Part shown: piece after piece, positions 45,012 to 53,799 of the stretch | Layout of the letters: each line of letters opens with the position of its first letter | Position numbering within the stretch: position 1 is the stretch's first letter | Assembly (NCBI GenBank): GCA_963811885.1 | Contig: CAWETB010000002.1 | Coordinates: forward strand, 1 to 64,000 | Source of the DNA: Gaiellasilicea sp963811885 | Lineage (GTDB): Bacteria > Actinomycetota > Thermoleophilia > Gaiellales > Gaiellaceae | Direction of reading: 5' to 3' | Length of the DNA: 64,000 nucleotides | Notes under the pieces: model-generated | Database searches by the model: none | Told to the model about the DNA's origin: nothing | The model's input: only the letters and a program-made list of their open reading frames with translations | Made by a program: the position numbers and the translations under genes

Positions 45012-46411
45012 GCCGCCTCGAGCGCTCCCGACCCGCGCGTCGGCCCGCTGCTTGCCGGGGACGAGGAGCGCGATCAGCGCGCCGACGCCGACGACGACCG
45101 CGCCGACCCAGATCGCCGCGACGAGGCCCTCGTTGAAGACCGCCGGCGACTCGTAGCCGCCGGTGCTGGCGAAGATCGACGCGAGCACCGCGACGCCGAA
45201 CACGCCGCCTACCTCGCGGATCGCGTTCGATGCGCCGGACGCCTTGCCCTCGTCCCGGAACGGGACGGCGCTGAGGACGACGTTGGCGACGGGAGCGAAG
45301 AACATGCCCATGCCGATCCCCGAGAGGATGAACGGCCCGACGAGCGACGAGTAGGCGACGTCGGCCGACGGACACGGCCGCGATCCAGCCCAGCCCGATC
45401 GCCTGCAGCGCGAGCCCGCCGGCCAGGAAGGGCCTGCCGCCGATCCGGTCGGAGAGCGCCACCCGCGATCGGCGCGACGATCATCGGCATCGCCGTCCAC
45501 GGGAGCACGCGCAGACCGGACTCGAAGGGCGAGTAGCCCTGCGCGGTCTGGAAGAACTGCGAGAGCAGGAAGATCGAGCCGAACATGCCGAAGTACATCG
45601 CGAGCGAGGCGCCGTTCGCGGCCGAGAACGCCCTGCTCTCGAAGAAGCGCAGCGGCAGCATCGGCTCCTTCGCCCGGGCCTCCCACGCGACGAAGGCGGC
45701 GAGCAGGACGGCGCCGATTGCGAGCGAGGCGACGATCTGCGGGCTGCTCCAGCCGTCCGAGTTGCCGTGGATGAGGCCCCAGACGAGGCCGAGCAGGCCG
45801 CCGCTCGCGAGCGCGAGACCGGGTAGGTCGAGCGCCTTGTCCGGCCCGTGGGACTCGTCGAGCATCCGCGCGAGCGGGAGCACCGCGAGTCCGATCGGGC
45901 ACGTTCAGCCAGAAGATCCACTGCCACGCGATCCCGTCGACGACGGCGCCGCCGACGAGCGGGCCCGGCGGCGACGGCGAGGCCGGCGATCCCCGACCAG
46001 GCGCCGAGCGCGACGCCGCGCTTCTCGGCGGGGAACGCGGCGGACAGGATCGTCAGCGTCAGCGGCGTCACGATCGCGCCGCCGATCCCCTGGGCGGCCC
46101 GCGCCGCGATCAGCGCCTCCATCGACGGCGCCAGCGCCGCCGCGGCGGAGGCGGCCGTGAACAGGCCGAGCCCGATGAGTGAACATCCGCCGGCGCCCGA
46201 AGCGGTCGCCGAGCGCGGCGCCGGTGAGGAGGAAGACGGCGAAGGTGAGCGTGTACGCGTTCACCGTCCACTCGAGCTCCTCGATCGACGCGCCGAGGTC
46301 GGTGCGGATCACCGGAAGCGCCGTCGAGACGACGAGGTTGTCCAGCACGACCATGAAGAGCGCGACCGACGTGATCGCGAACGTCCAGCGGGTCTTCGTC
46401 TTGGCCTGCAT
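45008..46411 (-). CDS. MFS drug exporter (DHA2/EmrB-QacA type), frameshifted
   Basis: Seen: ATG 46411 with ribosome site AAGGAG (46421-46426). RWTFAITSVALFMVVLDNLVVSTALPVIRTDLGASIEELEW (motif D1 region), FLLTGAALGDRFGRRRMF (motif A), then breaks near 46185, 45970, 45900, 45470 and 45370, with RAAQGIGGAIVTPLTLTILSAAFP (motif C region), AKEPMLPLRFFESRAF and GMGMFFAPVANVVLSAVPFRDEGKASGASNAIREVGGVFG. About 465 residues, 14 helices. Known: proton-driven multidrug exporters of the DHA2 family. Inferred: repressed by the TetR protein encoded upstream. Stop interlocked with the plus-strand MFS stop in CTAG. Confidence 0.82.
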
Positions 46412-46431
46412 CCGATTCAACTCCTTCCTTA

Positions 46432-46451
46432 GTAAGTCATCACTCTCTTAC
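46432..46451. promoter_or_regulatory. Candidate TetR operator upstream of the MFS exporter
   Basis: GTAAGT (46432-46437) and CTTAC (46447-46451) form a spaced inverted repeat. TAGTAAGT and a following TCACT match the TetR-gene operator at 47018. A TTGACG -35-like box lies at 46454-46459 on the minus strand. Confidence 0.6.
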
Positions 46452-46466
46452 AGCGTCAAAAAAATG

Positions 46467-47012
46467 TCACTCCGGCCGGCAGCCTTCGATCAGCCGGTCG
46501 CCCCACGGTGTCGGATCCTCGAACAGCCGCATCGCGTTGAGCACGTTCAGCAGCATCCCCTTGGCGAAGAAGGCGCTGATCTCCTCGGGCGTCGCGCCGC
46601 TGACCCGCTCGGTCAGCTCGACGAGGTCGCGCCACACGCGCCGTACGTCCTCGCGGATCTCGTCGTCCTCGGCGGCGGCGAAGCACTGCAGCATCAGCTG
46701 CAACCGCTCCCGGTCCTCGATCAACACGCGGTAGGCATCGCCCATCGCGTGCAGCGCCTCCTGCCCGGACTTGCCGCGTGACGCCCGCTCGAAGGCCTGG
46801 TAGACCTCCTCCATCTTCAGCCGCGTGGCGGCGAGGTAGAGCTCCTTCTTCGTCCCGAAGAGCCGGAAGAGGTAGGGCTGCGAGATCCCGGCCGCCTTCG
46901 CGATCGCGTCGGTCGACGCGCCGTGGATGCCCTTGCGCGAGAACTCGGTCGCGGCGGCCTCGAGCACGGCCTCGCGCCGCACCTCGGCCGTCTGGCGTGT
47001 CGTCGTGCTCAT
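46467..47012 (-). CDS. TetR/AcrR-family transcriptional repressor
   Basis: Seen: intact 181 residues: RREAVLEAAATEFSRKGIHGASTDAIAKAAGISQPYLFRLFGTKKELYLAAT-type N-terminal helix-turn-helix, then an all-helical ligand domain with conserved-looking LQLMLQCFAAAEDDEIRED and GMLLNVLNAM. Known: TetR repressors bind short palindromes and release on ligand binding, most often controlling exporters. Context: it lies directly upstream of the DHA2 exporter on the same strand, and matching GTAAGT repeats sit in both promoters, so it probably represses itself and the exporter. ATG 47012 lies 8 nt after the -10 box. Confidence 0.9.
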   Translation of the reverse strand: MSTTTRQTAEVRREAVLEAAATEFSRKGIHGASTDAIAKAAGISQPYLFRLFGTKKELYLAATRLKMEEVYQAFERASRGKSGQEALHAMGDAYRVLIEDRERLQLMLQCFAAAEDDEIREDVRRVWRDLVELTERVSGATPEEISAFFAKGMLLNVLNAMRLFEDPTPWGDRLIEGCRPE

Positions 47013-47017
47013 TGGTA

Positions 47018-47033
47018 GTAAGTATTCACTTAC
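47018..47033. promoter_or_regulatory. TetR operator (perfect GTAAGT/ACTTAC inverted repeat)
   Basis: GTAAGT, 4-base spacer, ACTTAC. It overlaps the -10 region of the TetR gene, placed for autorepression. Confidence 0.7.
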
Positions 47034-47049
47034 AACAGAGCCGTGTCAA
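47021..47049 (-). promoter_or_regulatory. Promoter of the TetR gene
   Basis: Minus strand TTGACA (47044-47049), 17-base spacer, AATACT (47021-47026), then 8 nt to ATG 47012. It is the best sigma-70-type promoter seen in the window. Confidence 0.7.
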
Positions 47050-48088
47050 GCGAAACGCGCGATTCCCTCGGCGACGCGGTCGAGATCGGCGTCCGTCAGG
47101 CGCGAGTGCAGCGGCAGCGCGAGCGCCCGGTCGAACGCTGCGTCCGCGCCGGGAAACGGCCCCTGGTCGCGGTAGGCGGACAGCCGCTGCAGGGCGTAGG
47201 TGCCGATCTGGACCTCGATCCCCTCGCCGCGCAGCGTCTCGAGTGCCTCGTCCTTGCGGTCGAGCCGGATCACGTAGGCCTGCCAGCCGTGCGTGTCGCC
47301 CTCGTCCGCGTCCGGGACGTCGACGAGGTCGCGCAGCCGCTCCGTGTAGCCGTCGGCGATCCGCGTCCGCTCCGCCAGCAGCTCGTCCAGCCGGCGCAGC
47401 TGCGGGATCCCGATCGCGCAGAGGATGTCCGCCAGCCGGTAGTTCGTCGACGGCGCCTTGATGTCCGCGCCCGCGTCGATCCCGTGGTGGCGCAGCCGTC
47501 GCACCGACGCGGCCAGCTCCGCGTCGCTCGTCGTCACCGCTCCGCCCTCGCCGGTGGTGACGATCTTGCGCGGGTGGAACGAGAGGCAGCCGGCGACGCC
47601 GAGCCCGCCGCAGGGCATCCCGCGCCACTTCGCCCCGAGCGCGCCCGCGGCGTCCTCGAGCAGCAGCACCTCGGGCGGCACCGCGCTCTGCAGCGCCTCC
47701 CAGTCGAGCGGCCGCCCGAAGAGATGGACGGCGAGCACCGCCTTCGTGCGGGGCGTCACCGCGTCGTAGACCTTGCCGACGTCGAGGTTGAACGTCGCCG
47801 GGTCGACGTCGACCAGCACCGGCGTCGCGCCGGCGAGCCGGACGACGTTCGCAGTCGCCGGGAACGTGTAGGCCGGGACGATCACCTCGTCGCCCTCTCC
47901 GATCCCGAGCGCGAGCACGGCGAGATGGAGCGCCGCGGTGCCGTTCGAGACGGCGACGGCGTGCTCGACGCCGCACGCGGCCGCGACGAGCTGCTCGAAC
48001 TCCTCGACCTTCGGGCCCATCGTCAGGGCGCCCGACTCGAAGACGGCACGCACCTCCGCCAGCTCCTCCTCCCCGAGTTCGGGGAAGG

Positions 48089-49060
<972 letters not shown>

Positions 49061-49066
49061 CCGGCG

Positions 49067-49072
49067 AGTCTA
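49067..49072 (-). promoter_or_regulatory. Leaderless-type -10 element (TAGACT), minus strand
   Basis: On the minus strand TAGACT ends 6 nt before GTG 49060 of the SDR gene. Confidence 0.55.
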
Positions 49073-49097
49073 CCGGCGCGCTACCGTGTTTCCCGGC

Positions 49098-49514
49098 ATG
49101 CGCACCGCCTTCGTGATCGCTGTTCTGGCCGTCGCCGCCGTCGCGTGCGGCGCGAGTCAGGGCGCCTCGGTGCAGACGCCGGAGACGCAGCTGACGATCT
49201 CGTACTGGCCCGAGGGCCGCGGCAAGGAGGAGCCGAAGACGTGGACGCTCCGCTGCGATCCCGCCGGCGGCACGGTGCCCCGCGTCGCCACGGTCTGCCG
49301 CCAGCTCGACGGGCTGGTGAAGCCGTTCCGACGGCCGAGCAAGAACATCGTCTGCAGCGATCAGTACGGCGGCCCGCAGCAGGCGCTGATCGTCGGCACG
49401 CACAAGGGCAACCGCATCTGGACGGTGCTCGGGATGCGGAACGGCTGCGAGATCTCGCGCGCGAAGCGGCTCGCGTTCCTCGTGCCGGGCTTCTCCGCCA
49501 ATCCCAACGCGTGA
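49098..49514 (+). CDS. SSI-like (Streptomyces subtilisin inhibitor fold) lipoprotein, copy 1
   Basis: Seen: 138 residues; lipoprotein-type signal AFVIAVLAVAAVACG. Then LTISYWPEGRG, TLRCDPAGGTVPRVATVCRQL, VCSDQYGGPQQALIVGTHKGNRIW and NGCEISRAKRLAFL. Four Cys match the two disulfides of the SSI family (C-x13-C and a distal pair). Known: SSI proteins inhibit subtilisin-like proteases; P1 is two residues after the third Cys, here Asp in CSDQ. Inferred: either a surface-anchored inhibitor of an acidic-specific protease or a non-inhibitory SSI-fold protein. GTGA overlap with its paralogue. Confidence 0.7.
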   Translation: MRTAFVIAVLAVAAVACGASQGASVQTPETQLTISYWPEGRGKEEPKTWTLRCDPAGGTVPRVATVCRQLDGLVKPFRRPSKNIVCSDQYGGPQQALIVGTHKGNRIWTVLGMRNGCEISRAKRLAFLVPGFSANPNA

Positions 49515-49927
49515 GGCGAGCGCTCGCGCTGACGGCGCTGATCGTGCTCGTCCCGGCCGGTTGCGGCGGCGGCGGCAGCAGCAGCAGCGGTGACACGAGC
49601 GCCGCGGCAGCGATCGACCTGACGCTGACGCTCTGGCCGAACGGCGAGGCGGGCGACTCGGTCACGTGGACGCTCCAGTGCGAGCCGACCGGCGGCGACC
49701 ACCCCGACCCCGAGGCGGCGTGTGCCGCCCTGACGGCGGTCGCGGATCCGTTCGGGCCGGTCGCGGCGCCGGAGCGCTGCGCCGAGATCCCCGGCGGCGA
49801 CGAGGCCGTCGCCGTGCTCGACGGCGACTACCGCGGCCGCATGGTGCACTCGCGCTTCACGCACGAGAACGCGTGCAAGAGCGGCCGCTGGGACCGGATC
49901 GCGCCGGTCTTCCCGACTGGCTTCTAG
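49511..49927 (+). CDS. SSI-like lipoprotein, copy 2
   Basis: Seen: 138 residues; lipoprotein signal LALTALIVLVPAGCGGGG followed by a Ser-rich spacer. Then LTLTLWPNGEAGDSVTWTLQCEPTGGDHPDPEAACAAL, PERCAEIPGGDEAVAVLDGDYRG and NACKSGRWDRIAPVF. Known: PTGG-x-HPDPEAAC is the best-conserved SSI block, so this copy supports the family call for the first. By alignment P1 is Glu (CAEI). The pair has clearly diverged, suggesting an old tandem duplication. Context: first cistrons of a plus-strand series continuing into the ATP-grasp cassette. Confidence 0.8.
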   Translation: MRRALALTALIVLVPAGCGGGGSSSSGDTSAAAAIDLTLTLWPNGEAGDSVTWTLQCEPTGGDHPDPEAACAALTAVADPFGPVAAPERCAEIPGGDEAVAVLDGDYRGRMVHSRFTHENACKSGRWDRIAPVFPTGF

Positions 49928-49953
49928 GCGGCCGGGATACCATCGCGCGCGAC

Positions 49954-51162
49954 GTGAAGACCGTCCTCTTCGTCGGCGCCGGGCGCCACCAGCGCCGCGC
50001 GATCCTGCGGGCGAAGGAGCTCGGCCTCCGCGCCGTCGCCGTCGACCGCAACCCGGATGCGCCCGGCCTGCAGGTGGCCGATGTCGGCGAGGCGGTCGAC
50101 TTCACGGACGTCGCTGCCGTCACCGAGGTCGCGCGGCGCCACGGCGTCGACGGCGTCCTCACCGTCTCGGCCGACCGCGCCGTGCCGGTCGTCGCAGCGG
50201 TCGCAGAGGCGCTCGGGCTGCCGGGGATCGGCACCGAGACCGCCCACCTGATGACGCACAAGATCGCGATGCGCCGCACGCTCGCCGACGCGGGCGTGCC
50301 GCAGCCGCGCTTCGCCGGCGCCCGCGACATGCAGAGCGCCCGCGCCGCGCTCGACGCCGTCGGCGTCCCGGCGGTGCTGAAGCCGGCCGACTCCGGCGGC
50401 CAGCGCGGGATCTTCTACGTCGAGTCGGAGGACGAGCTCGACGGGCACGTCCACGCAGCCCTGGCGGAGTCGCCCACCGACGAGGCGATCGTCGAGAGCT
50501 TCCACGACGGGCTCGAGCTGAACGGGATCGTGATCGCGCGCGGCGGCGAGGCGTTCCCGCTGACCCTCTCCGACCGGCTGCGGCCCCCGGGGATCGGCTT
50601 CGGCGTCGGCTGGATCCACGTCTACCCGGCCTCGATCTACGCCGACGTGCTCGCCGAGGCGGAGCGGGTCGCAGTCCACGCGGTGCACGCGCTCGGGCTG
50701 CGCGACGGGATCGCGTTCCCGCAGCTGATCGTCTCCGACGACGGCTCCGTGCGGGTGGTGGAAGTCGCGGCCCGGATCCCCGGCGGTCAGATGGCCGACC
50801 TCGTCCGCCACGCCGTCGGCGTCGACCTCGTCGAGGTGGCGCTGCGTCAGGCGCTCGGTGAGGAGGCGACAGACGAGCTCGTGCTGCCGAAGTTCAAGCA
50901 GCCGCTCGCGATCCGCTTCCTGACCGCGCAGCCCGGGCCGCTGCCGACGGGGAAGGTGCGATCGATCGGGTCGCTCGACCCTGTCCTCGCGGGCGAGGGC
51001 GTCGTCCAGGCGGACACCTACCTGCAGGTCGGCGAGACGATCCGGCCGGTGCGGCTGGACGGCGACCGGCGCGGCTACGTGATCGCGACCGCGGACACGT
51101 CGGTCGAGGCGCTGCAGCGGGCGGAGGCGGCGGCGCGGCTGCTGGAGGTGGAGGTCGAGTGA
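49954..51162 (+). CDS. ATP-grasp enzyme
   Basis: Seen: intact 402 residues: TVLFVGAGRHQRRAILRAKELG, AVAVDRNPDAPGLQVADVGEAVDF, GVLTVSADRAVPVVAAVAEALG, THKIAMRRTLADAGVPQPRF, VPAVLKPADSGGQRGIFYV, AIVESFHDGLELNGIVIARGG, IAFPQLIVSDDGSVRVVEVAARIPGGQMADL and a C-terminal domain with IRFLTAQPGPLP. Known: ATP-grasp ligases of the CarB-like/carnosine-synthase-like group form amide bonds. It is a paralogue of 40237. Inferred: ligates an amino acid or acyl acid to a sugar-linked amine. GTG 49954 is the first start after the SSI gene; GTGA to the next. Confidence 0.82.
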   Translation: MKTVLFVGAGRHQRRAILRAKELGLRAVAVDRNPDAPGLQVADVGEAVDFTDVAAVTEVARRHGVDGVLTVSADRAVPVVAAVAEALGLPGIGTETAHLMTHKIAMRRTLADAGVPQPRFAGARDMQSARAALDAVGVPAVLKPADSGGQRGIFYVESEDELDGHVHAALAESPTDEAIVESFHDGLELNGIVIARGGEAFPLTLSDRLRPPGIGFGVGWIHVYPASIYADVLAEAERVAVHAVHALGLRDGIAFPQLIVSDDGSVRVVEVAARIPGGQMADLVRHAVGVDLVEVALRQALGEEATDELVLPKFKQPLAIRFLTAQPGPLPTGKVRSIGSLDPVLAGEGVVQADTYLQVGETIRPVRLDGDRRGYVIATADTSVEALQRAEAAARLLEVEVE

Positions 51163-51800
51163 GCTGCGCCTTCGACCTCGAGCACTACCGCGAGCTGCTC
51201 GAGGCCGCGCAGGCGGGCGGCTACCGGTTCGCGTTCTTCGAGGGCTCTCCGCAGCCCGGCACCGTGCTCCTGCGCCACGACGTCGACCTCTCGCTCGACG
51301 CCGCGCTCCGGATGGCCGAGGTCGAGGCGGCTGCCGGCGCGCAGGCGACCTATTTCCTCATGACCGGCTCCGTCTTCTACAACCTCAACTCGCACGAGGG
51401 CGAGCACGCGCTGGCACGGCTGCGCGAGCTGGGCCACCGCGTCGGCCTCCATGCGGTCTACCCGCGCGCCGACCTCGACGACCGCTTCGAGCCCGTGCTG
51501 GCCTGGCACAACCCCGACCCGGAGTACATGCGCGCCCCGGTCGACGGTGCGATCAACGTGATGGAGCCGACCTGGTTCGACCCCGAGACCTACCGCTCCG
51601 ACTCGAACCAGCACTGGCGCTCGGGCTGCCCGCACGAGGAGCTGCGCGCCGGCGCGTTCCCGTGGCTGCAGCTGCTGACGCACCCCGAGATCTGGGTCTA
51701 CCCGGGCACGCGCATGGGCGAGACGATGCGCGCGATGCTCGAGGAGGAGAAGGACCGCCGGCTCGACCAGCTCGCCGCCGACCGGATCGACCTCTCGTGA
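51159..51800 (+). CDS. Polysaccharide-deacetylase-superfamily protein (WbmS-like)
   Basis: Seen: 213 residues: YRELLEAAQAGGYRFAFFEG, TVLLRHDVDLSLDAALRMAEVEAAAGAQATYFLM, NSHEGEHALARLRELGHRVGLHAVYPRAD and LQLLTHPEIWVYPG. Known: RHDVD (metal-binding His/Asp), the TYFLM strand and GLHAV resemble the NodB fold but lack the classical TFDDG and H-x4-H forms, as in WbmS-type proteins of O-antigen loci. Inferred: removes or transfers an acyl group on an amino sugar. It is flanked by ATP-grasp genes with GTGA overlaps on both sides, so deacylation followed by ATP-dependent acylation is plausible. Confidence 0.7.
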   Translation: MSCAFDLEHYRELLEAAQAGGYRFAFFEGSPQPGTVLLRHDVDLSLDAALRMAEVEAAAGAQATYFLMTGSVFYNLNSHEGEHALARLRELGHRVGLHAVYPRADLDDRFEPVLAWHNPDPEYMRAPVDGAINVMEPTWFDPETYRSDSNQHWRSGCPHEELRAGAFPWLQLLTHPEIWVYPGTRMGETMRAMLEEEKDRRLDQLAADRIDLS

Positions 51801-52857
51801 AGGACGTCACCGTCCTCGTCTCGGCCTCGGGGGCGCCCGGAACCGCTGCGCTCCTGAAGGGCCTGCGCGCGAACGGCGAGCGGACGGTCCGGCTCGTCGG
51901 CACCGACATGAGCGAGCGCTCGGTCGGCCACCACCTCTGCGATGCGTTTCACCGCGTGCCGGCAGGCTCCGACCCCGGCTTCGCGGATGCCGTGCTCGAC
52001 ATCGTCGAGCGCGAGGGCGTCGACGTCGTCCTGCCGCAGTCGTCGTTCGACCTCGAAGGCCTCGCCGCGCACCGCGACCGCTTCCCGGTGCCGGTGCTCG
52101 TCTCCTCACCGGACACGATCCACCGCTCGAACGACAAGGCCGAGACGTACGCGCTGCTGCAGCGGCTCGGCGTCAAGGGACCCGACTTCCGGCGCGTCAA
52201 CGGCGCCGCCGAGGTCGCCGCGGCGGCCGAGGAGCTCGGCTACCCGGACCGGCCCGTCTGCTTCAAGCCCGTCTTCTCCTCCGGCTCGCGCGGGTTCCGG
52301 ATCCTCGACCCCACCGTCGACCGGGCGCACCAGCTGCTGAACGAGCGGCCGGGATCCGTGGCGATGCGGCTCGAGGAAGCCGTGGAGCTCCTCCCGGACG
52401 AGGGCGGCCCCGACCTGCTCGTGATGGAGCTGGCGACCGGCGGCGAGCGGACGATCGACGGCATCGCCGACGGCAACGCGCGTCGTGCTGGGCCACCCGA
52501 AGACGCGCGAGGCGATGCGCGCCGGGCTCGCGATGTACTTCGTCACGCTCGAGGACGAGGAGCTGATGGCGACCGCCGACAAGCTCGTCCGCGAGCTCGC
52601 GATCGAGTGGTTCTTCAACATCCAGCTCGTCGGCGAGCACGTGATCGAGATCAACCCGCGCATCTCCACGATCGTCTACCAGGACGACCTCAACCTCCCC
52701 TACCTCGGGGTCAAGCGCGCGCTCGGCGAGATCTCCGACGAGGAGCTGGCGGCGCTGCGCGTCGCGGATCCAGCCGGGACGGGCGAGCCTGCGCTACTTC
52801 GACCAGGTCGACTTCGACGGCCCGGTCGTCGACTCCCGCGCACACGCGCGTGGCTGA
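51797..52857 (+). CDS. ATP-grasp enzyme (CarB-like), two frameshifts
   Basis: Seen: KDVTVLVSASGAPGTAALLKGL, VDVVLPQSSFDLEGLAAH, SNDKAETYALLQRLGVKGPDF, RPVCFKPVFSSGSRGFRIL, LLVMELATGGERTIDGIADG. After a +1 shift near 52480 come VVLGHPKTREAMRAGL, ELAIEWFFNIQLVGEHVIEINPRISTIVYQDDLNLPYLGV (metal site in EINPR), and after a +1 shift near 52783 SLRYFDQVDFDGPVV. About 350 residues. Known: this resembles the ATP-grasp of CarB-like and PylC-like enzymes. It belongs to a different branch from 49954. Coupled by GTGA; its stop overlaps the GT gene by 8 bases. Confidence 0.75.
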
Positions 52858-53797
52858 ACGCCCGCTGCGCGTCACGCTCTGCCCGGTCAACACGGCCGGC
52901 GTCCCGTGGACGAACGCGGAGGCGCTGCGCCGGCGCGGCGTCGACGCGCGCCTCGTGGTCTTCGAGCGCTATGCGCTCCACCCGGAGGCCGACTGGTCGC
53001 TCGACGCGCCAAGTGACAGTCCGTTGCTGAGTCGGCAGGCGAAGCAGTGGGCGGCGTTCGCGCGCCTGCTCCCCCGCACCGACGTCTTCCACTTCCACTT
53101 CGGGCTGACGCTCGTCCCGAAGCGCTTCCAGTTCCCGCTCCTGCGGGCGGCGAGGAAGAAGTCGGTCATGCACTACCTCGGCTCCGACATCCGCGGCAAG
53201 ACGCCCGAGCAGCTCGCCTGGGGCAAGGCCGCCGGCGCGCAGATCGTCGGCAGCTACGACGCGATCCGCTGGGTGCCCGAGGCCGAGGTGATCCCGCCGG
53301 GCGTCGACCTCGCTCGGATCGCGCCGGCGCCGCCGAGCGACCGTGACCGGCCCCTGATCGTCCACGCGCCCTCTTCGCGCCGGCGCAAGGGCAGCGAGCA
53401 CGTGATCGCCGCCGTCGAAGGGCTCGACGCCGACCTCGAGCTCGTCGAGGGCCTGCACCACGACGAGGCGTTCGAGCGCTACCGGGCCGCCGACATCGTC
53501 GTCGACCAGCTGAACGCGGGCTGGTACGGCCTCTTCGCGATCGAGGCGATGGCGCTCGGCAAGCCCGTGGTGACGTTCCTCCACGACGAGGCCGTCCGCC
53601 GCACCGAGGAGGCCTTCGGCACACGCGTCCCGATCGTCTCTGCCACGGCCGAGACGCTCCGCGAGACGCTGCGCCCGCTCGTCGCCGACGCGGCGCGGAG
53701 GCGTGAGCTCGGCGCCGCTTCCCGTGCGTATGTCGAGCACGTCCACGACGTCGAGCGCGTCGCCGACCGCCTGCTCGACCTCTACCGTCGTCTCTAG
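52850..53797 (+). CDS. GT4-like glycosyltransferase
   Basis: Seen: intact 315 residues: LRVTLCPVNTAGVPWTNAEALRRRG, DVFHFHFGLTLVPKRFQFPLL, VMHYLGSDIRGKTPEQLAW, SYDAIRWVPEAEVIPPGVDLARI, IVHAPSSRRRKGSEHVIAAVE, DIVVDQLNAGWYGLFAIEAMALGKPVV and VEHVHDVERVADRLLDLY. Known: GT-B fold with the IVHAPSxRxxKG and GWYGLFAIEAMA signatures of a GT4 subgroup seen in capsule loci; the N-terminal half is shorter than usual. Substrate unknown. The only gene of this cassette followed by a 2-base gap, then the flippase. Confidence 0.82.
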   Translation: MAERPLRVTLCPVNTAGVPWTNAEALRRRGVDARLVVFERYALHPEADWSLDAPSDSPLLSRQAKQWAAFARLLPRTDVFHFHFGLTLVPKRFQFPLLRAARKKSVMHYLGSDIRGKTPEQLAWGKAAGAQIVGSYDAIRWVPEAEVIPPGVDLARIAPAPPSDRDRPLIVHAPSSRRRKGSEHVIAAVEGLDADLELVEGLHHDEAFERYRAADIVVDQLNAGWYGLFAIEAMALGKPVVTFLHDEAVRRTEEAFGTRVPIVSATAETLRETLRPLVADAARRRELGAASRAYVEHVHDVERVADRLLDLYRRL

Positions 53798-53799
53798 CG

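Noticed and set aside
46455..46470. T-run after the TetR stop as an intrinsic terminator
   Set aside because: Only a weak 5 bp stem with a 12-base loop precedes it, and the run overlaps the -35 region of the exporter promoter.
53011..53040. A less GC-rich patch (AAGTGACAGTCCGTTGCTGA) inside the GT4 gene as another palindromic element
   Set aside because: No inverted repeat, no similarity to the 21-mer or to the 44961 hairpin beyond GACAGTCC, and the protein reads normally through it.
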